Assembly: GCA_013285775.1 (NCBI GenBank)
Contig: JABDHB010000004.1
Span: 630 to 41,808, forward strand
Source of the DNA: Chlamydiota bacterium
Lineage (GTDB): Bacteria > Chlamydiota > Chlamydiia > Chlamydiales > Rhabdochlamydiaceae
DNA length: 41,179 bases
Reading direction: 5' to 3'
Positions within the stretch are counted from its first letter, which is position 1. Every line of letters begins with the position of its first letter. Below the pieces are notes generated by a model. It did not search any database. It was not told where the DNA came from and was given only the letters and a program-made list of their open reading frames with translations. Positions 23,303-32,606 of the stretch are shown piece by piece. A program made the position numbers and the translations under genes.

Positions 23303-25239
23303 ACCATTTAGCTAAAGAGAAATCGCCTTATCTCATGCAGCACGCAAATAATCCCGTGGATTGGTATCCATGGGGAGAGGAGGCGTTTGAACTTGCAAGA
23401 AAAGAAGATAAGCCGATTTTTCTTTCTATTGGCTATGCGACGTGCCACTGGTGTCACGTAATGGAAAAAGAGTCTTTTGAGAATCCTGACATTGCCAAGA
23501 GGATGAATGAAACTTTTATCAACATCAAGGTGGATAGAGAAGAGCTTCCTCAAGTCGATAATTTTTACATGGAGTTTGCTCAGGCGATGATGTCCTCTCC
23601 AGGGGGATGGCCTTTGAATATTTTGCTCACTCCAGATTTAAAACCTTTTTTTGCCGTGACCTATCTCCCCCCTTCTACTAAAAAGGGGCTTATGGGGCTC
23701 ACTGAATTTTGTGAGCAAATTCACTCTCTTTGGACAAGTGAAGAAAAAAATCACCTAATTGATCAGGCAGAAGAGCTTCTTGAAATTATGGAGCATTCTT
23801 TTCAGGCCAAAGGGGAGGAGCTCCCAGATGAGATGGAAATTTCCTATGCTGCACAAAATCTTTTTTCTGTTGCAGATGAAAACTATGGGGGAATAAAAGG
23901 GGAGCCGAAATTTCCTTTAGGGTATCAGGCAGAATTTTTGCTCCAGTACGCAAAAGCTAAAAAAGATAGTCGTGCTATTTATTTTGTGGAGTTGACTCTT
24001 GGATCTATGTACAAAGGGGGGATCTACGATCACTTAGGCGGGGGATTTTCCCGATACAGTATTGATGAAAAGTGGCAAATACCCCATTTCGAAAAGATGC
24101 TCTATGATAATGCGATCTTGGCTAAAACCTATTGCCAAGCTTGGAAATACACGAAAAAAGAAAATTACAAAAAAGTATTTCAAGGAATCATCGAGTATGT
24201 TTTGAGGGAAATGACCCATCCTGACGGGGGCTTTTATTCGGCAGAAGATGCAGATTCAGATGGACATGAGGGTCTTTTTTATACATGGGATTACAAAGAA
24301 ATTCTCGATTCTTTAAAAGAAGATGGGGAAACGTTTTGCCATGCGTATGGAGTTACCAAGGAAGGAAATTTTGAAGGGAGAAATGTTTTACATCTTGTAA
24401 ATGGGGATGAGGGATTAGAATCTTGTAAGAAGATTCTTTTTGAAGAGAGAAGCAAACGGAACCGCCCATTTAAAGATGATAAAATTTTGAGTTCTTGGAA
24501 TGGCCTCATGATTGATGCCATGGCGTCTACAGGATATACAGATGCAGCGCTAAAGGCCGCAGAATTTATTAAGAAAAATCTTTGGAAAGAGGGGCGCCTG
24601 TTTCGTAGATTTAGAGATGGAGAGGCGAGATTTTCCGCCGGACTTGATGAATACGCCTTTATGATTAAAGGGGTCCTTTCCCTTTATGAAGCAGGAATGG
24701 GAGATCGTTTCTTAGAATGGGCGCTTGAAATGACAAAGATTTTAGAGATCGAGTTTAAAGCAGAACATGGGGCTTTTTATCAGACCGATTCTCAAGAAAC
24801 TCTTCTTTTTCGGAAATGTGACTTTTATGATGGAGCAGAACCTTCTGGAAATGGGGTTCACTTAGAAAATCTTCTTCGCCTCTATCAAGCAACGTTTAAT
24901 GAGCATTACTTGACACAAGCGGAAGATATTTTAAAGGCTGCTCACGAATTTATGAAAACGTTTCCGCCGGGAACTTGTTACCACTACATGGGTCTTCAGA
25001 GGTATTACGATAAGTTAGCCCCAACTGTTGCCATTGTCCTGGATGAGAGTCGTTCTCTTGAAAAAGAAATAAAAGAACTTCTTAGCTCAAAATTCTGTCC
25101 ACACGCATTTATCATGTGGAATCCTGTTGATAAAAAACCTATTGATGGACAAACAACAGTATATATTTGTACTCAAGGTGTCTGTAATGACCCTTTGATA
25201 AAAAAGGAAGATATAGTAAAAGCAATTCAAGCACTGTAG
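23299..25239 (+). CDS. DUF255/YyaL-type thioredoxin-domain protein
   Basis: 646 residues. The N-terminal DUF255 thioredoxin-like domain shows '[21 protein letters not shown]' and the conserved 'ATCHWCHVM' CxxC. The rest is an alpha/alpha barrel like that of N-acylglucosamine epimerases ('[15 protein letters not shown]', '[15 protein letters not shown]'). Bacterial YyaL and animal SPATA20 belong here and their activity is not settled. I chose GTG at 23299, overlapping the rodZ stop as GTGA, since homologues start at this point and no ATG lies in frame nearby. Second gene of the rodZ operon. Confidence 0.88.
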   Translation: MNHLAKEKSPYLMQHANNPVDWYPWGEEAFELARKEDKPIFLSIGYATCHWCHVMEKESFENPDIAKRMNETFINIKVDREELPQVDNFYMEFAQAMMSSPGGWPLNILLTPDLKPFFAVTYLPPSTKKGLMGLTEFCEQIHSLWTSEEKNHLIDQAEELLEIMEHSFQAKGEELPDEMEISYAAQNLFSVADENYGGIKGEPKFPLGYQAEFLLQYAKAKKDSRAIYFVELTLGSMYKGGIYDHLGGGFSRYSIDEKWQIPHFEKMLYDNAILAKTYCQAWKYTKKENYKKVFQGIIEYVLREMTHPDGGFYSAEDADSDGHEGLFYTWDYKEILDSLKEDGETFCHAYGVTKEGNFEGRNVLHLVNGDEGLESCKKILFEERSKRNRPFKDDKILSSWNGLMIDAMASTGYTDAALKAAEFIKKNLWKEGRLFRRFRDGEARFSAGLDEYAFMIKGVLSLYEAGMGDRFLEWALEMTKILEIEFKAEHGAFYQTDSQETLLFRKCDFYDGAEPSGNGVHLENLLRLYQATFNEHYLTQAEDILKAAHEFMKTFPPGTCYHYMGLQRYYDKLAPTVAIVLDESRSLEKEIKELLSSKFCPHAFIMWNPVDKKPIDGQTTVYICTQGVCNDPLIKKEDIVKAIQAL

Positions 25240-25253
25240 AAATGAGAGGAAAG

Positions 25254-26888
25254 ATGAAAGTATTAGGCGATTTTTCACTTATTAAAGAACTTGGAGAAGG
25301 GGCTCTTGGCAAAACCTTTTTAGCTGAGCACAGATTATTAAAACGCACCTTTACCTTAAAAGTTTTGGCTGAAGAATTCTCTAAAGATCCTGGGTTTATT
25401 ACACGTTTTGAAAAAGAGATTGGTGCAATCGCATCTCTCGACCACCCTAACATCGTAAAAGTTCATAATGTCTCTTCTTCTGATGGCTCTTATTACTTAG
25501 TTTCAGATGATGTGGGTCAGCCTCAAAACTTGTTTGCTTATTTGGACAAAAGAGCACTTCCCTTTACAGAAGAAGAGCTACTAAAAACGGTTCATCAAAT
25601 AGCAGCTGCAATTGACCATGGAAAAGTCGCTCACTTAGGGATCAAACCTTCGAATGTTCTCATCAAAGAAACTGAAGAGGGACTTCATGTCTATTTAACA
25701 GACTTTGGATTAAGTAAGGTTGTGACTCTTCCATCCTTTTTAAAAAAATTGCAACAAGAGTTTTCTCAGAATCTTCACTTTATGCAAACATTTAGTTTTT
25801 TAGCTCCTGAACAAAAAAGAGGGGATCTATCTATTGATGCAAGAGCAGATGTCTATGCCTTTGGAGCTCTTATCTACTTTATTTTGACAAGAGAGTTTCC
25901 CGATGGGATTTTTGAGTTGCCAAAATTTGCTCATTATAAGCTTCCCTGGGATCAGTTGATTTTTCGCTGTATGCAAAAAGATCTGGCAAAACGACCTTCC
26001 ACTATTAAAGCCGCATTAGAAGAGCTCCTTCCAACAGGACGTAAACCTGTGTTAAAGCCTCAAGAACTTGAGAGGCCTGAATTTGACGCAGATCCTGGAG
26101 CGATTTTTCAGACAGAGCTCACGATTGGAAAATACCAGCCAAAAATTCAAGAACAAGTAGATATTGCTCCAGAGCTTACGGAGATGAAAATCATTGATAA
26201 AGGAACCTACAAAAGAGGGAGCGATAGTGGTGCAAGAGATGAACTGCCAAGACATGCTGTAAATGTCGATTCTTTTGCGATTGATCTTCACCCTGTGACC
26301 AATGAACAGTTTGTCCTATTTCTGGAAGCTTTGGGCGGAGAAAAAGATGTGCAAAACAACGATATTATCCGTTTAAAAGATTCCCGTATTAAAAGAACGG
26401 GAGGAAAACTCATTATCGAAGCGGGATACTCTAAACACCCTATAGTAGGGGTTACTTGGTATGGCGCTATTGCTTATGCAAAATGGGTAGGAAAACGGCT
26501 TCCTACAGAAGCTGAATGGGAAATAGCAGCAGCAGGTCCCTCAGAAATGATCTATCCTACAGGTAGCAATATTGAACGTTCTCAAGCAAATTTCTTTAGT
26601 TCTGATACAACTGCAGTCATGAGTTATCCTGCCAATGGCTATGGACTTTATGATATGGCTGGAAACGTCTATGAATGGTGCCAGGATTGGTACGAATATC
26701 ACTATTATGATGCTTCGGTGCAAGAACCCAATAATCCAAAGGGTCCGGTTCAAGGTGTGTATCGAGTCCTTCGAGGAGGGTGTTGGAAAAGCCTTAAAGA
26801 AGATTTACGCTGTGCTCATCGACATCGGAATAACCCGGGCAGCATGAATGGAACCTGCGGCTTTCGCTGCGCTACGGATGTCTCTTGA
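25254..26888 (+). CDS. pkn1: Pkn1-like Ser/Thr kinase fused to an FGE-sulfatase domain; catalytic Asp missing
   Basis: Residues 1-260 (from the ATG at 25254) are a Hanks-type kinase: glycine loop 'GEGALGKTFLA', ATP lysine K36 ('TLKVL'), 'YLTDFGLSK' with D150, and 'FLAPEQKRGD'. In the catalytic loop the usual HRD is HLG ('HLGIKPSN', G129), so the catalytic base is absent while Lys and Asn remain. Residues 305-544 are an FGE-sulfatase (SUMF1) domain: 'HPVTNEQFVLFL', 'KRLPTEAEWEIAAAG', 'GNVYEWCQDW', 'FRCA'. This domain order is that of chlamydial Pkn1. AGAGGA precedes the chosen ATG; one at 25242 lacks a ribosome site. It lies 14 bases after the YyaL-type gene. Confidence 0.9.
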   Translation: MKVLGDFSLIKELGEGALGKTFLAEHRLLKRTFTLKVLAEEFSKDPGFITRFEKEIGAIASLDHPNIVKVHNVSSSDGSYYLVSDDVGQPQNLFAYLDKRALPFTEEELLKTVHQIAAAIDHGKVAHLGIKPSNVLIKETEEGLHVYLTDFGLSKVVTLPSFLKKLQQEFSQNLHFMQTFSFLAPEQKRGDLSIDARADVYAFGALIYFILTREFPDGIFELPKFAHYKLPWDQLIFRCMQKDLAKRPSTIKAALEELLPTGRKPVLKPQELERPEFDADPGAIFQTELTIGKYQPKIQEQVDIAPELTEMKIIDKGTYKRGSDSGARDELPRHAVNVDSFAIDLHPVTNEQFVLFLEALGGEKDVQNNDIIRLKDSRIKRTGGKLIIEAGYSKHPIVGVTWYGAIAYAKWVGKRLPTEAEWEIAAAGPSEMIYPTGSNIERSQANFFSSDTTAVMSYPANGYGLYDMAGNVYEWCQDWYEYHYYDASVQEPNNPKGPVQGVYRVLRGGCWKSLKEDLRCAHRHRNNPGSMNGTCGFRCATDVS

Positions 26889-28720
26889 TGAGAAAGAATA
26901 TTATTGAGTTTAAGAGAGCGAGCTTTAAACGGGTGTTGAATGTGACCGATCTTTTCGCGATCGGTTATGGAGATTTAGGCTCCTCGATTTATTATGCTTT
27001 AGGGATTACGGCCCTTTACGCGCTTGGCGCAACGCCCATTGCACTTGCACTTGCCGGTTTTGTTTTTATTTGCACAGCTTTAACTTATGCTGAGATGACC
27101 TCTGTTTTTCAAGAATCTGGAGGATCAGCTAGCTATGCACGTCATGCCTTTAACGATTTAATCTCTTTTATTGCAGGCTGGGGGCTTTTATTAGATTATA
27201 TTGTAACAATTGCCATCTCGGCTTTCTCTGTGCCCCCTTATCTTTCCTATTTTTTTCCTGACTTCAAACTGATTGGGGTGCAAACCGGTTTTAGCGTAGG
27301 ACTCATTGCCATCTTGTTTCTTGTAAATGTTTTCGGAGTGCGTCAGTCAACTAGAATAAGTTTTATTCTTGCAAGTGTCACGATTATCACTCAAGGGTTA
27401 ATCATTTTAATTGGGGCTGTTTTCCTTTTTAATCTTCCTTATATTTTTTCTCATATGCAGATCAATATTTTAGGAATGGATTGGTCTCCTACTTGGCCTG
27501 AATTTTGGAAGGGGACTGCTATGGCGATGGTAGCGTATACAGGAATAGAATCGATTGCGCAGCTTGGAGCTGAGGCAAAAATTCCTTCAAAAACAGTTCC
27601 TAAATCGATTATGATCACCATGTTTTTTTTGGTGGCCATTTATATTGGAATTTCTGTAACTGCTCTATCTGCAATGAGCCCGCAGCAATTAGGAAAAGAT
27701 TTTCTCAATGATCCTATTGCAGGAATTGTTGCTCACCTCCCTTTTGCAGCTAGCTTTCTAAGGCCATGGATTGGGATTTTAGGCGCCATTATTTTGATTG
27801 TTGCAGCTAATGCAGGATTGATAGGAGCCTCTAGACTCTCCTACAATATGGGAGAGTACTACCAGCTCCCTAATATGTTTAGAAAGCTTCTTCCTGGGGC
27901 TAGAACCCCTGTGATTGCGCTTGCTTTTTTTGCCTTTGTAGCGGCCCTTGTGGTTGTCTGGAGTCGTGGAAAACTTGCTTTTCTAGCCGACCTTTATAAC
28001 TTTGGTGCGATGCTTGCTTTTTTCTTTGCACACCTTTCGCTGCTCGCTTTGCGGATTAAACAGCCCCACTTAAAACGTCCTTTTAGAGCTCCCTTAAATA
28101 TAAAATTTGGAAAATTTTCTCTGCCCATGACAGCTATTATAGGGCTTTTGGCCACAGCTAGCGTTTGGGTGCTTGTTGTGATTACAAAACCTGAAGGGCG
28201 TTATTTAGGGTTTACATGGATGATATTAGGTCTTGCCATGTTTTTTACCTATCGCTACAGAAAAAGGCTTTCTGTATCTCAAGTAACTATTGAAAAGATC
28301 AAAATTCCTAAGTTTGAATCTCTATCTGTAAATAAAATTCTTGTTATTACTCAAGATAGTGCCAATCTTGAAGCTTTGCAAGCAGCCTGTGAACTTGCAA
28401 AATTACATCGTGCCGAAGTTACCGGGTTTAATCTTTTAGAGATCCCTCCTTCCATGCCTTTAGACGCTGAATTACCTGTAAGGGTAAAGATTGCTGAGGC
28501 TGCACTTAAAAATGCCAAAGCGATTGCTGAAGATTTGAATGTGGAAGCAAACTTTGGATTCTTAAGAACCCGCTCTTTTTCAGGAACAGCATTAACGCTT
28601 GCTAAAGAAGGAGATTTTGATCTCATGATTTTAGGTTTGGACAAAAAAGCGAAAGAAAAAAATGTTCATTATGAAAAAATCATTACAAAAGCCGGATGTC
28701 ATGTCTGGATCTGCAGCTAA
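26888..28720 (+). CDS. APC-superfamily amino acid permease with C-terminal universal stress domain
   Basis: 610 residues. About twelve membrane segments fill residues 15-450 with APC features near the start ('FAIGYGDLGSSIYYALG') and 'GTAMAMVAYTGIESIAQLGAEAK'. From about residue 475 to the end lies a soluble UspA-like fold ('KILVITQDSANLEALQAACELA', 'GDFDLMILGLDKKAKE'). The ATG overlaps the kinase stop by one base (TGATG). The substrate is probably an amino acid or amine taken from the host (inference). A Usp domain on a transporter suggests regulation by nucleotide or stress, as in some other APC proteins. Confidence 0.88.
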   Translation: MRKNIIEFKRASFKRVLNVTDLFAIGYGDLGSSIYYALGITALYALGATPIALALAGFVFICTALTYAEMTSVFQESGGSASYARHAFNDLISFIAGWGLLLDYIVTIAISAFSVPPYLSYFFPDFKLIGVQTGFSVGLIAILFLVNVFGVRQSTRISFILASVTIITQGLIILIGAVFLFNLPYIFSHMQINILGMDWSPTWPEFWKGTAMAMVAYTGIESIAQLGAEAKIPSKTVPKSIMITMFFLVAIYIGISVTALSAMSPQQLGKDFLNDPIAGIVAHLPFAASFLRPWIGILGAIILIVAANAGLIGASRLSYNMGEYYQLPNMFRKLLPGARTPVIALAFFAFVAALVVVWSRGKLAFLADLYNFGAMLAFFFAHLSLLALRIKQPHLKRPFRAPLNIKFGKFSLPMTAIIGLLATASVWVLVVITKPEGRYLGFTWMILGLAMFFTYRYRKRLSVSQVTIEKIKIPKFESLSVNKILVITQDSANLEALQAACELAKLHRAEVTGFNLLEIPPSMPLDAELPVRVKIAEAALKNAKAIAEDLNVEANFGFLRTRSFSGTALTLAKEGDFDLMILGLDKKAKEKNVHYEKIITKAGCHVWICS

Positions 28721-28732
28721 AAACAGGGGAGA

Positions 28733-28830
28733 TTAACGCAAAGGCGCAAAAACGCGAAGACGCAAAAAGAATGGAATAATATATAGATAAATTCTTTTTG
28801 CGTCTTTGCGCTTTTGCGCCTTTGCGTTAA
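28733..28830. repeat. Hairpin with arms of 8-bp words (ACGCAAAG type), copy 2, inverted
   Basis: Arms 28733-28772 and 28791-28830 are 40 bases each with two mismatches. They use the same RCGCAAAR words as 5146-5240, and the loop matches that copy's loop when reverse-complemented. It lies between the permease gene and ssb, is followed by a run of eight A on the plus strand, and could end the rodZ operon transcript. Confidence 0.8.
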
Positions 28831-28855
28831 AAAAAACCTACCAACCTCCAAACTC

Positions 28856-28875
28856 TGCGTGCGTGCCCGATCTTC
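28856..28875 (+). repeat. Lone arm fragment of the GGGCTC-type hairpin
   Basis: About 18 bases (GCGTGCGTGCCCGATCTTCT) equal the outer right arm of the 17558 and 15336 hairpins, without a matching left arm nearby. It is followed by the same kind of CTTCTTC-rich sequence as at 17657. It looks like a remnant left after deletion or a partial copy. Confidence 0.6.
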
Positions 28876-28918
28876 TTCGGTTTCTTTTTTTCTTCTTCTT
28901 TTTTTAGGTGATGGTATA

Positions 28919-28936
28919 TAAGTTAGGAAAAACTTA
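28919..28936 (+). promoter_or_regulatory. Inverted repeat in the ssb leader
   Basis: TAAGTT, six bases, AACTTA (28919-28936) lies 18 bases before the ssb ATG, next to a TATATA sequence (28915-28920). It may be part of the ssb promoter or an operator; position is the only support. Confidence 0.3.
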
Positions 28937-28954
28937 ACTAATGGGGGATAGACA

Positions 28955-29407
28955 ATGAATCAAACTACAATTGCAGGCCATTTAGGTGCAGATCCTGAAG
29001 TCCGTTTTACATCATCGGGACAAAAAGTAACGACCCTTCGTGTTGCAGCACGCGTAAGAAGAGGTTCTAAAGACAAAGAAGAAACAATTTGGTGGAGAGT
29101 TTCTGTTTGGGGTGACCAATTTGATAAGATGATTGCCTACTTGAAAAAAGGAAGCCCAGTAATTGCAGTTGGAGAGATTAATAAGCCTGAAATTTTTACA
29201 GATAAAGAGGGACGTCCTCAAATTTCGATGAGCATGACGGCCTATCAACTATCTTTTAGCCCGTTTGGCAAACCTGATTCTGCTGAAGGTTCTCATTCAC
29301 ATCAGTCGGTTCACGCAACTCAGGAAGCTCCTGCTTTGATGGGAGAAACAGCATTTGGACAAGGTAAAACAGCACAGGTGTTTAGCGATGACGAAATTCC
29401 TTTCTGA
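28955..29407 (+). CDS. ssb: Single-stranded DNA-binding protein
   Basis: 150 residues. The OB fold covers residues 1-105 ('TTIAGHLGADPEVRFTSSGQKVTTLRVA', 'WWRVSVWGDQF', 'YLKKGSPVIAVGEI'). A flexible linker follows and the acidic tip 'SDDEIPF' recruits repair and replication proteins. GGGGGAT precedes the ATG. The last 20 bases overlap pepA. ssb followed by pepA is also the Chlamydia order. Confidence 0.96.
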   Translation: MNQTTIAGHLGADPEVRFTSSGQKVTTLRVAARVRRGSKDKEETIWWRVSVWGDQFDKMIAYLKKGSPVIAVGEINKPEIFTDKEGRPQISMSMTAYQLSFSPFGKPDSAEGSHSHQSVHATQEAPALMGETAFGQGKTAQVFSDDEIPF

Positions 29408-30800
29408 TCTCCTTATTTTGCCATTTTGGCAAGGTAAAAAGCCTGAAGTAGCTTGCAAATCAAAAGAGTTTACCTCTTTGATTAAAGCGCCTATCGAATC
29501 TGGAGATTTTTTAGGCAAAGAAGGGGAAACTCTTCTGGTCTATCCAGGTAAAGGGAAAGAAGAGCGGGTGCTTCTTCTTGGCTTAGGCAAGAAGGAGGAG
29601 TCTACTGCTGAAAAACTCAGACGTTCTTACGCTGCTGCAGTAAAACTTGGGCTAAAGAAGAAATGCAAAAATCTGAGTGTTTTTGCACCAGATGGAGATG
29701 TTAGACCTATCGCCGAAGGGGTCTATTTAAGCAATTACGCTTTTAACGAACTAAGAACAGAAAAGGCTCCTGTTTTTACAAAAATAACTTTTTTAGACTT
29801 TTCTAAAGACGATCTTGCTATTTGCAAAAAAATCGAAAGCATCGCTTTTTGCGTCCATTTTGCAAGAGACCTTGTCAATGGCAATGCGGATGACATCACT
29901 CCACAAGCCTTATCGAAAATAGCAAAAGAGCTTGCAAAAGAATATCCCAAGGTTAAAACAACGGTTTTTGACAAAAAACGGATTGAACAAGAAAAGATGG
30001 GATTGCTTTTAGCAGTAAATCAAGGTTCTCATAGAGAGCCAGCATTTATTATTTTAGAGTATATGGGTGACCCTAGCTCTAAAGACAAAACAGCTATTAT
30101 AGGCAAAGGGATTACGTATGATACAGGTGGTTTAAATCTTAAGCCTACAGGTAGCATGGAAACAATGAAGTGTGACATGTCGGGTGCTGCAGCTGTTTTA
30201 GGTACGGTACATGCTGCTGCCAAAATTGGGCTAAAAGCAAATATCATTGGTGTGATCCCTTCCACAGAAAACGCAATTGGTCCAAACAGCTATAAACCAG
30301 GGGATGTGTTTAAAAGTTACGAAGGGACAACTGTTGAAATTACCAATACTGACGCAGAAGGAAGATTGGTTCTTGCGGATGCTCTAAGTTATATTCAGAA
30401 AAATTATTCCCCAAAAAGGATGATCGATTTGGCTACTTTAACTGGCGCTATTGTTGTTGCCTTAGGAGAAGAGATCACAGGTTTATTTTCTAACGATGAT
30501 AAACTTGCAAAAGAGCTTGTAAAAGCTGGAGAGGCCACAGGAGAAAGAGTTTGGCCTATGCCTTTACTTCAGGATTATAAAGAAAAACTGAAATCTCCGA
30601 TTGCAGACATGCAAAATGCTCCAGGACGTGCAGCTGGCTCCATCACAGCAGCTTTATTTTTAGAACATTTTATAAAAGATGTTGCCTGGGCCCATCTTGA
30701 TATTGCAGGAACTGCTTATACTTCAGATGCAAAGCATTATAATCCCTCGAAAGCTACTGGTGTTGGGGTGCGTCTTTTGCTTGAGCTTCTGGAACAATGA
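29388..30800 (+). CDS. pepA: Leucyl aminopeptidase (M17 family)
   Basis: Removes N-terminal residues from peptides with two metal ions. The N-terminal domain spans about residues 1-150. The catalytic domain shows 'IGKGITYDTGGLNLKP', 'CDMSGAAAVLG' and the M17 signature 'NTDAEGRLVLADAL'. I chose ATG 29388 (470 residues, 'MTKFLSDLLILPF'), which overlaps ssb by 20 bases; a TTG at 29355 is the only earlier option. It overlaps the next gene by 4 bases. Confidence 0.94.
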   Translation: MTKFLSDLLILPFWQGKKPEVACKSKEFTSLIKAPIESGDFLGKEGETLLVYPGKGKEERVLLLGLGKKEESTAEKLRRSYAAAVKLGLKKKCKNLSVFAPDGDVRPIAEGVYLSNYAFNELRTEKAPVFTKITFLDFSKDDLAICKKIESIAFCVHFARDLVNGNADDITPQALSKIAKELAKEYPKVKTTVFDKKRIEQEKMGLLLAVNQGSHREPAFIILEYMGDPSSKDKTAIIGKGITYDTGGLNLKPTGSMETMKCDMSGAAAVLGTVHAAAKIGLKANIIGVIPSTENAIGPNSYKPGDVFKSYEGTTVEITNTDAEGRLVLADALSYIQKNYSPKRMIDLATLTGAIVVALGEEITGLFSNDDKLAKELVKAGEATGERVWPMPLLQDYKEKLKSPIADMQNAPGRAAGSITAALFLEHFIKDVAWAHLDIAGTAYTSDAKHYNPSKATGVGVRLLLELLEQ

Positions 30801-31528
30801 AGCTACTAGAATTTCTAAAAAATAAGTATGAAGGCAAGTATTCTGTAAAGCAGCTGAAGAAAATCATCGACTCTAAAGGATGCTTTGTTGGCGGGAAGGT
30901 AGTGACAATCTCTACCCGCCTTGTGGATCCTGCAGAAAAGATAGAAATTGACCCTTCTGTTTTAACGCAGTCTGAAAATGAAATTCTCTATGAAGATGAT
31001 CAGCTTGTAGTTTGCAACAAAAGTGTGGGTGTTATCTGTGAAGCTAAGACCTTTACCCCTTTAATCCTTGTTCATAGGCTCGATAAAGAAACATCAGGGG
31101 TACTCATCCTTGCCAAATCCTTAGAGGCAAAAAAAAGGATGGTGGCTCTTTTTAAAGAAAAAGCAGTAAAAAAATCTTATCTAGCTATTGTAGATGGAAT
31201 TCCCAAAAAAGAAGTAGGAAAAGTTGATTCTCCCATAGAAAATCAAGAAGCTGTAACCCACTGGAAACTGTTAAAAAAAGGGAAAAACGCCTCCCTTCTT
31301 CTTTGTGAGCCTATCACGGGGCGTACCCATCAGATTAGAATCCATCTTGCGCAAATAGGGCATCCCATCCTAGGCGATCTTGTTTACGGTAAAAAATTCC
31401 ACTGCCGTTTTCCAGCTCAAAGGCATCTTCTCCACGCTTACTCCATTTTCTTTGAAAAGCACAAAATCATAGCCCAACTTCCCAAAGATTTTCTTTATGC
31501 TATTAAGCAGTTAGGCTTGAAAACATGA
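30797..31528 (+). CDS. RluA-family RNA pseudouridine synthase
   Basis: 243 residues. An S4-like start ('MKLLEFLKNKYEGKYSVKQLKKII') precedes the catalytic domain with 'LVHRLDKETSGVLILAKS', whose Asp is the catalytic residue, and 'PITGRTHQIRIHLAQIGHPILGD'. It isomerises uridine in rRNA or tRNA; which site cannot be told. It overlaps pepA and the GT9 gene by 4 bases each (ATGA). Confidence 0.93.
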   Translation: MKLLEFLKNKYEGKYSVKQLKKIIDSKGCFVGGKVVTISTRLVDPAEKIEIDPSVLTQSENEILYEDDQLVVCNKSVGVICEAKTFTPLILVHRLDKETSGVLILAKSLEAKKRMVALFKEKAVKKSYLAIVDGIPKKEVGKVDSPIENQEAVTHWKLLKKGKNASLLLCEPITGRTHQIRIHLAQIGHPILGDLVYGKKFHCRFPAQRHLLHAYSIFFEKHKIIAQLPKDFLYAIKQLGLKT

Positions 31529-32565
31529 AAATATTGATTGTGAAGACATCTGCAATAGGGGATATTATTCACACTTTTCCTGTGGTGGATTACTTGCGCC
31601 ACCGTTTTCCCAAGGCTGAGATTGATTGGGTGGTAGAAAAAGGGAATAGAGCTCTCGTAAGTGCGCACCCTGAAATCCATAAAGTCTATTCTGTCGATAC
31701 TCAAACTTGGAGAAAAGGGGTTTTTACCTCTTCTACGTGGCAGCAAATCAAAGCATTCAAATCTGAGCTTGCTCAAACTTCCTACGATCTCCTTTTTGAT
31801 TTACAGGGCAACACTAAGTCAGCTTTCATTACATTTTTTGCAAACGCAAAAGAAAAAATCGGCTTTGGTTGGGATACAGTCAAAGAAAAGCCTAATATGC
31901 TTGTCACAACAAAGCGGTATTCCACCCCGCCTGGCATGAGCGTAAGAAAGAGAAATCTTCATCTAGTAAAAAGCTATTTGGGAGAGCTTCACCAGCTTCC
32001 TCGAAAAACCACCTTAACTCTTACCTCTGAAGAACAAGCCCGCCTCGATTCAATTCTTATTCATTCTATAACCTACATGGTAGCCTTTGGCTCAAAATGG
32101 ACTAACAAGCGTCTTAGCGTGGATGTGCTGCAAGAATTCCTTTTGAAACTCAGTGCTAACTTTATGTTTGTATGGTCGACTCCTGAAGAGAAAATAATTG
32201 CAGAAAAGTTAGCGCAATCTTTTCCTAATAGCACAACTCTTGGGGATCTTACACTTCCTTTATGGCAAGCAATTATGCAAAAAGTGGATTGTGTGATTGC
32301 GATGGATTCCGCAGCACTACACCTGTGTGCTACCACTTCCACACCCACATTCAGCGTTTTTGGCCCCTCCCTCGCATCTATTTTCAAACCCGATGGAGAG
32401 CAGCATGTTGCCATCCAAGGGACGTGTCCTTACAACAAAACGTTTGCCGAACGATGTCCTATCCTCCGCACCTGCAAAACCGGCGCTTGCATCCGCAACA
32501 TCACCGCTGATCAGCTTTTTGAAAGTTTCAAAAAGCTGACAACTATCTCACCTTACGCAAAATAG
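31525..32565 (+). CDS. Glycosyltransferase family 9 (heptosyltransferase-like)
   Basis: 346 residues. The start 'MKILIVKTSAIGDIIHTFPV' and the later 'VIAMDSAALHLCATTSTPTFSVFGPS' are typical of ADP-heptose:LPS heptosyltransferases such as WaaC. It probably builds the lipopolysaccharide core or another envelope sugar chain on the inner face of the inner membrane. A Cys-rich tail ('CPYNKTFAERCPILRTCKTGAC') follows. Its last codons, 'SPYAK' and stop, are encoded by an end fragment of the palindromic element, so the natural C-terminus may have been replaced. Confidence 0.88.
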   Translation: MKILIVKTSAIGDIIHTFPVVDYLRHRFPKAEIDWVVEKGNRALVSAHPEIHKVYSVDTQTWRKGVFTSSTWQQIKAFKSELAQTSYDLLFDLQGNTKSAFITFFANAKEKIGFGWDTVKEKPNMLVTTKRYSTPPGMSVRKRNLHLVKSYLGELHQLPRKTTLTLTSEEQARLDSILIHSITYMVAFGSKWTNKRLSVDVLQEFLLKLSANFMFVWSTPEEKIIAEKLAQSFPNSTTLGDLTLPLWQAIMQKVDCVIAMDSAALHLCATTSTPTFSVFGPSLASIFKPDGEQHVAIQGTCPYNKTFAERCPILRTCKTGACIRNITADQLFESFKKLTTISPYAK

Positions 32566-32606
32566 ACTGTCGCCAGTTCATCGTTTCCCCTTGCGTTCAT
32601 CGTTTA
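32547..32606. repeat. Lone outer arm of the composite palindrome plus TGAA words
   Basis: Bases 32547-32580 (beginning CTCACCTTACGCAAAAT) match the left outer arm of the 3615 element and, reversed, the right end of the 37511 copy. The TAG within it is the stop of the GT9 gene. On the minus strand, TAAACGA (32606-32600) and TGAACGC (32599-32593) follow, and the TAA is the stop of the DRTGG gene. The whole convergent gap is repeat-derived. Confidence 0.75.
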
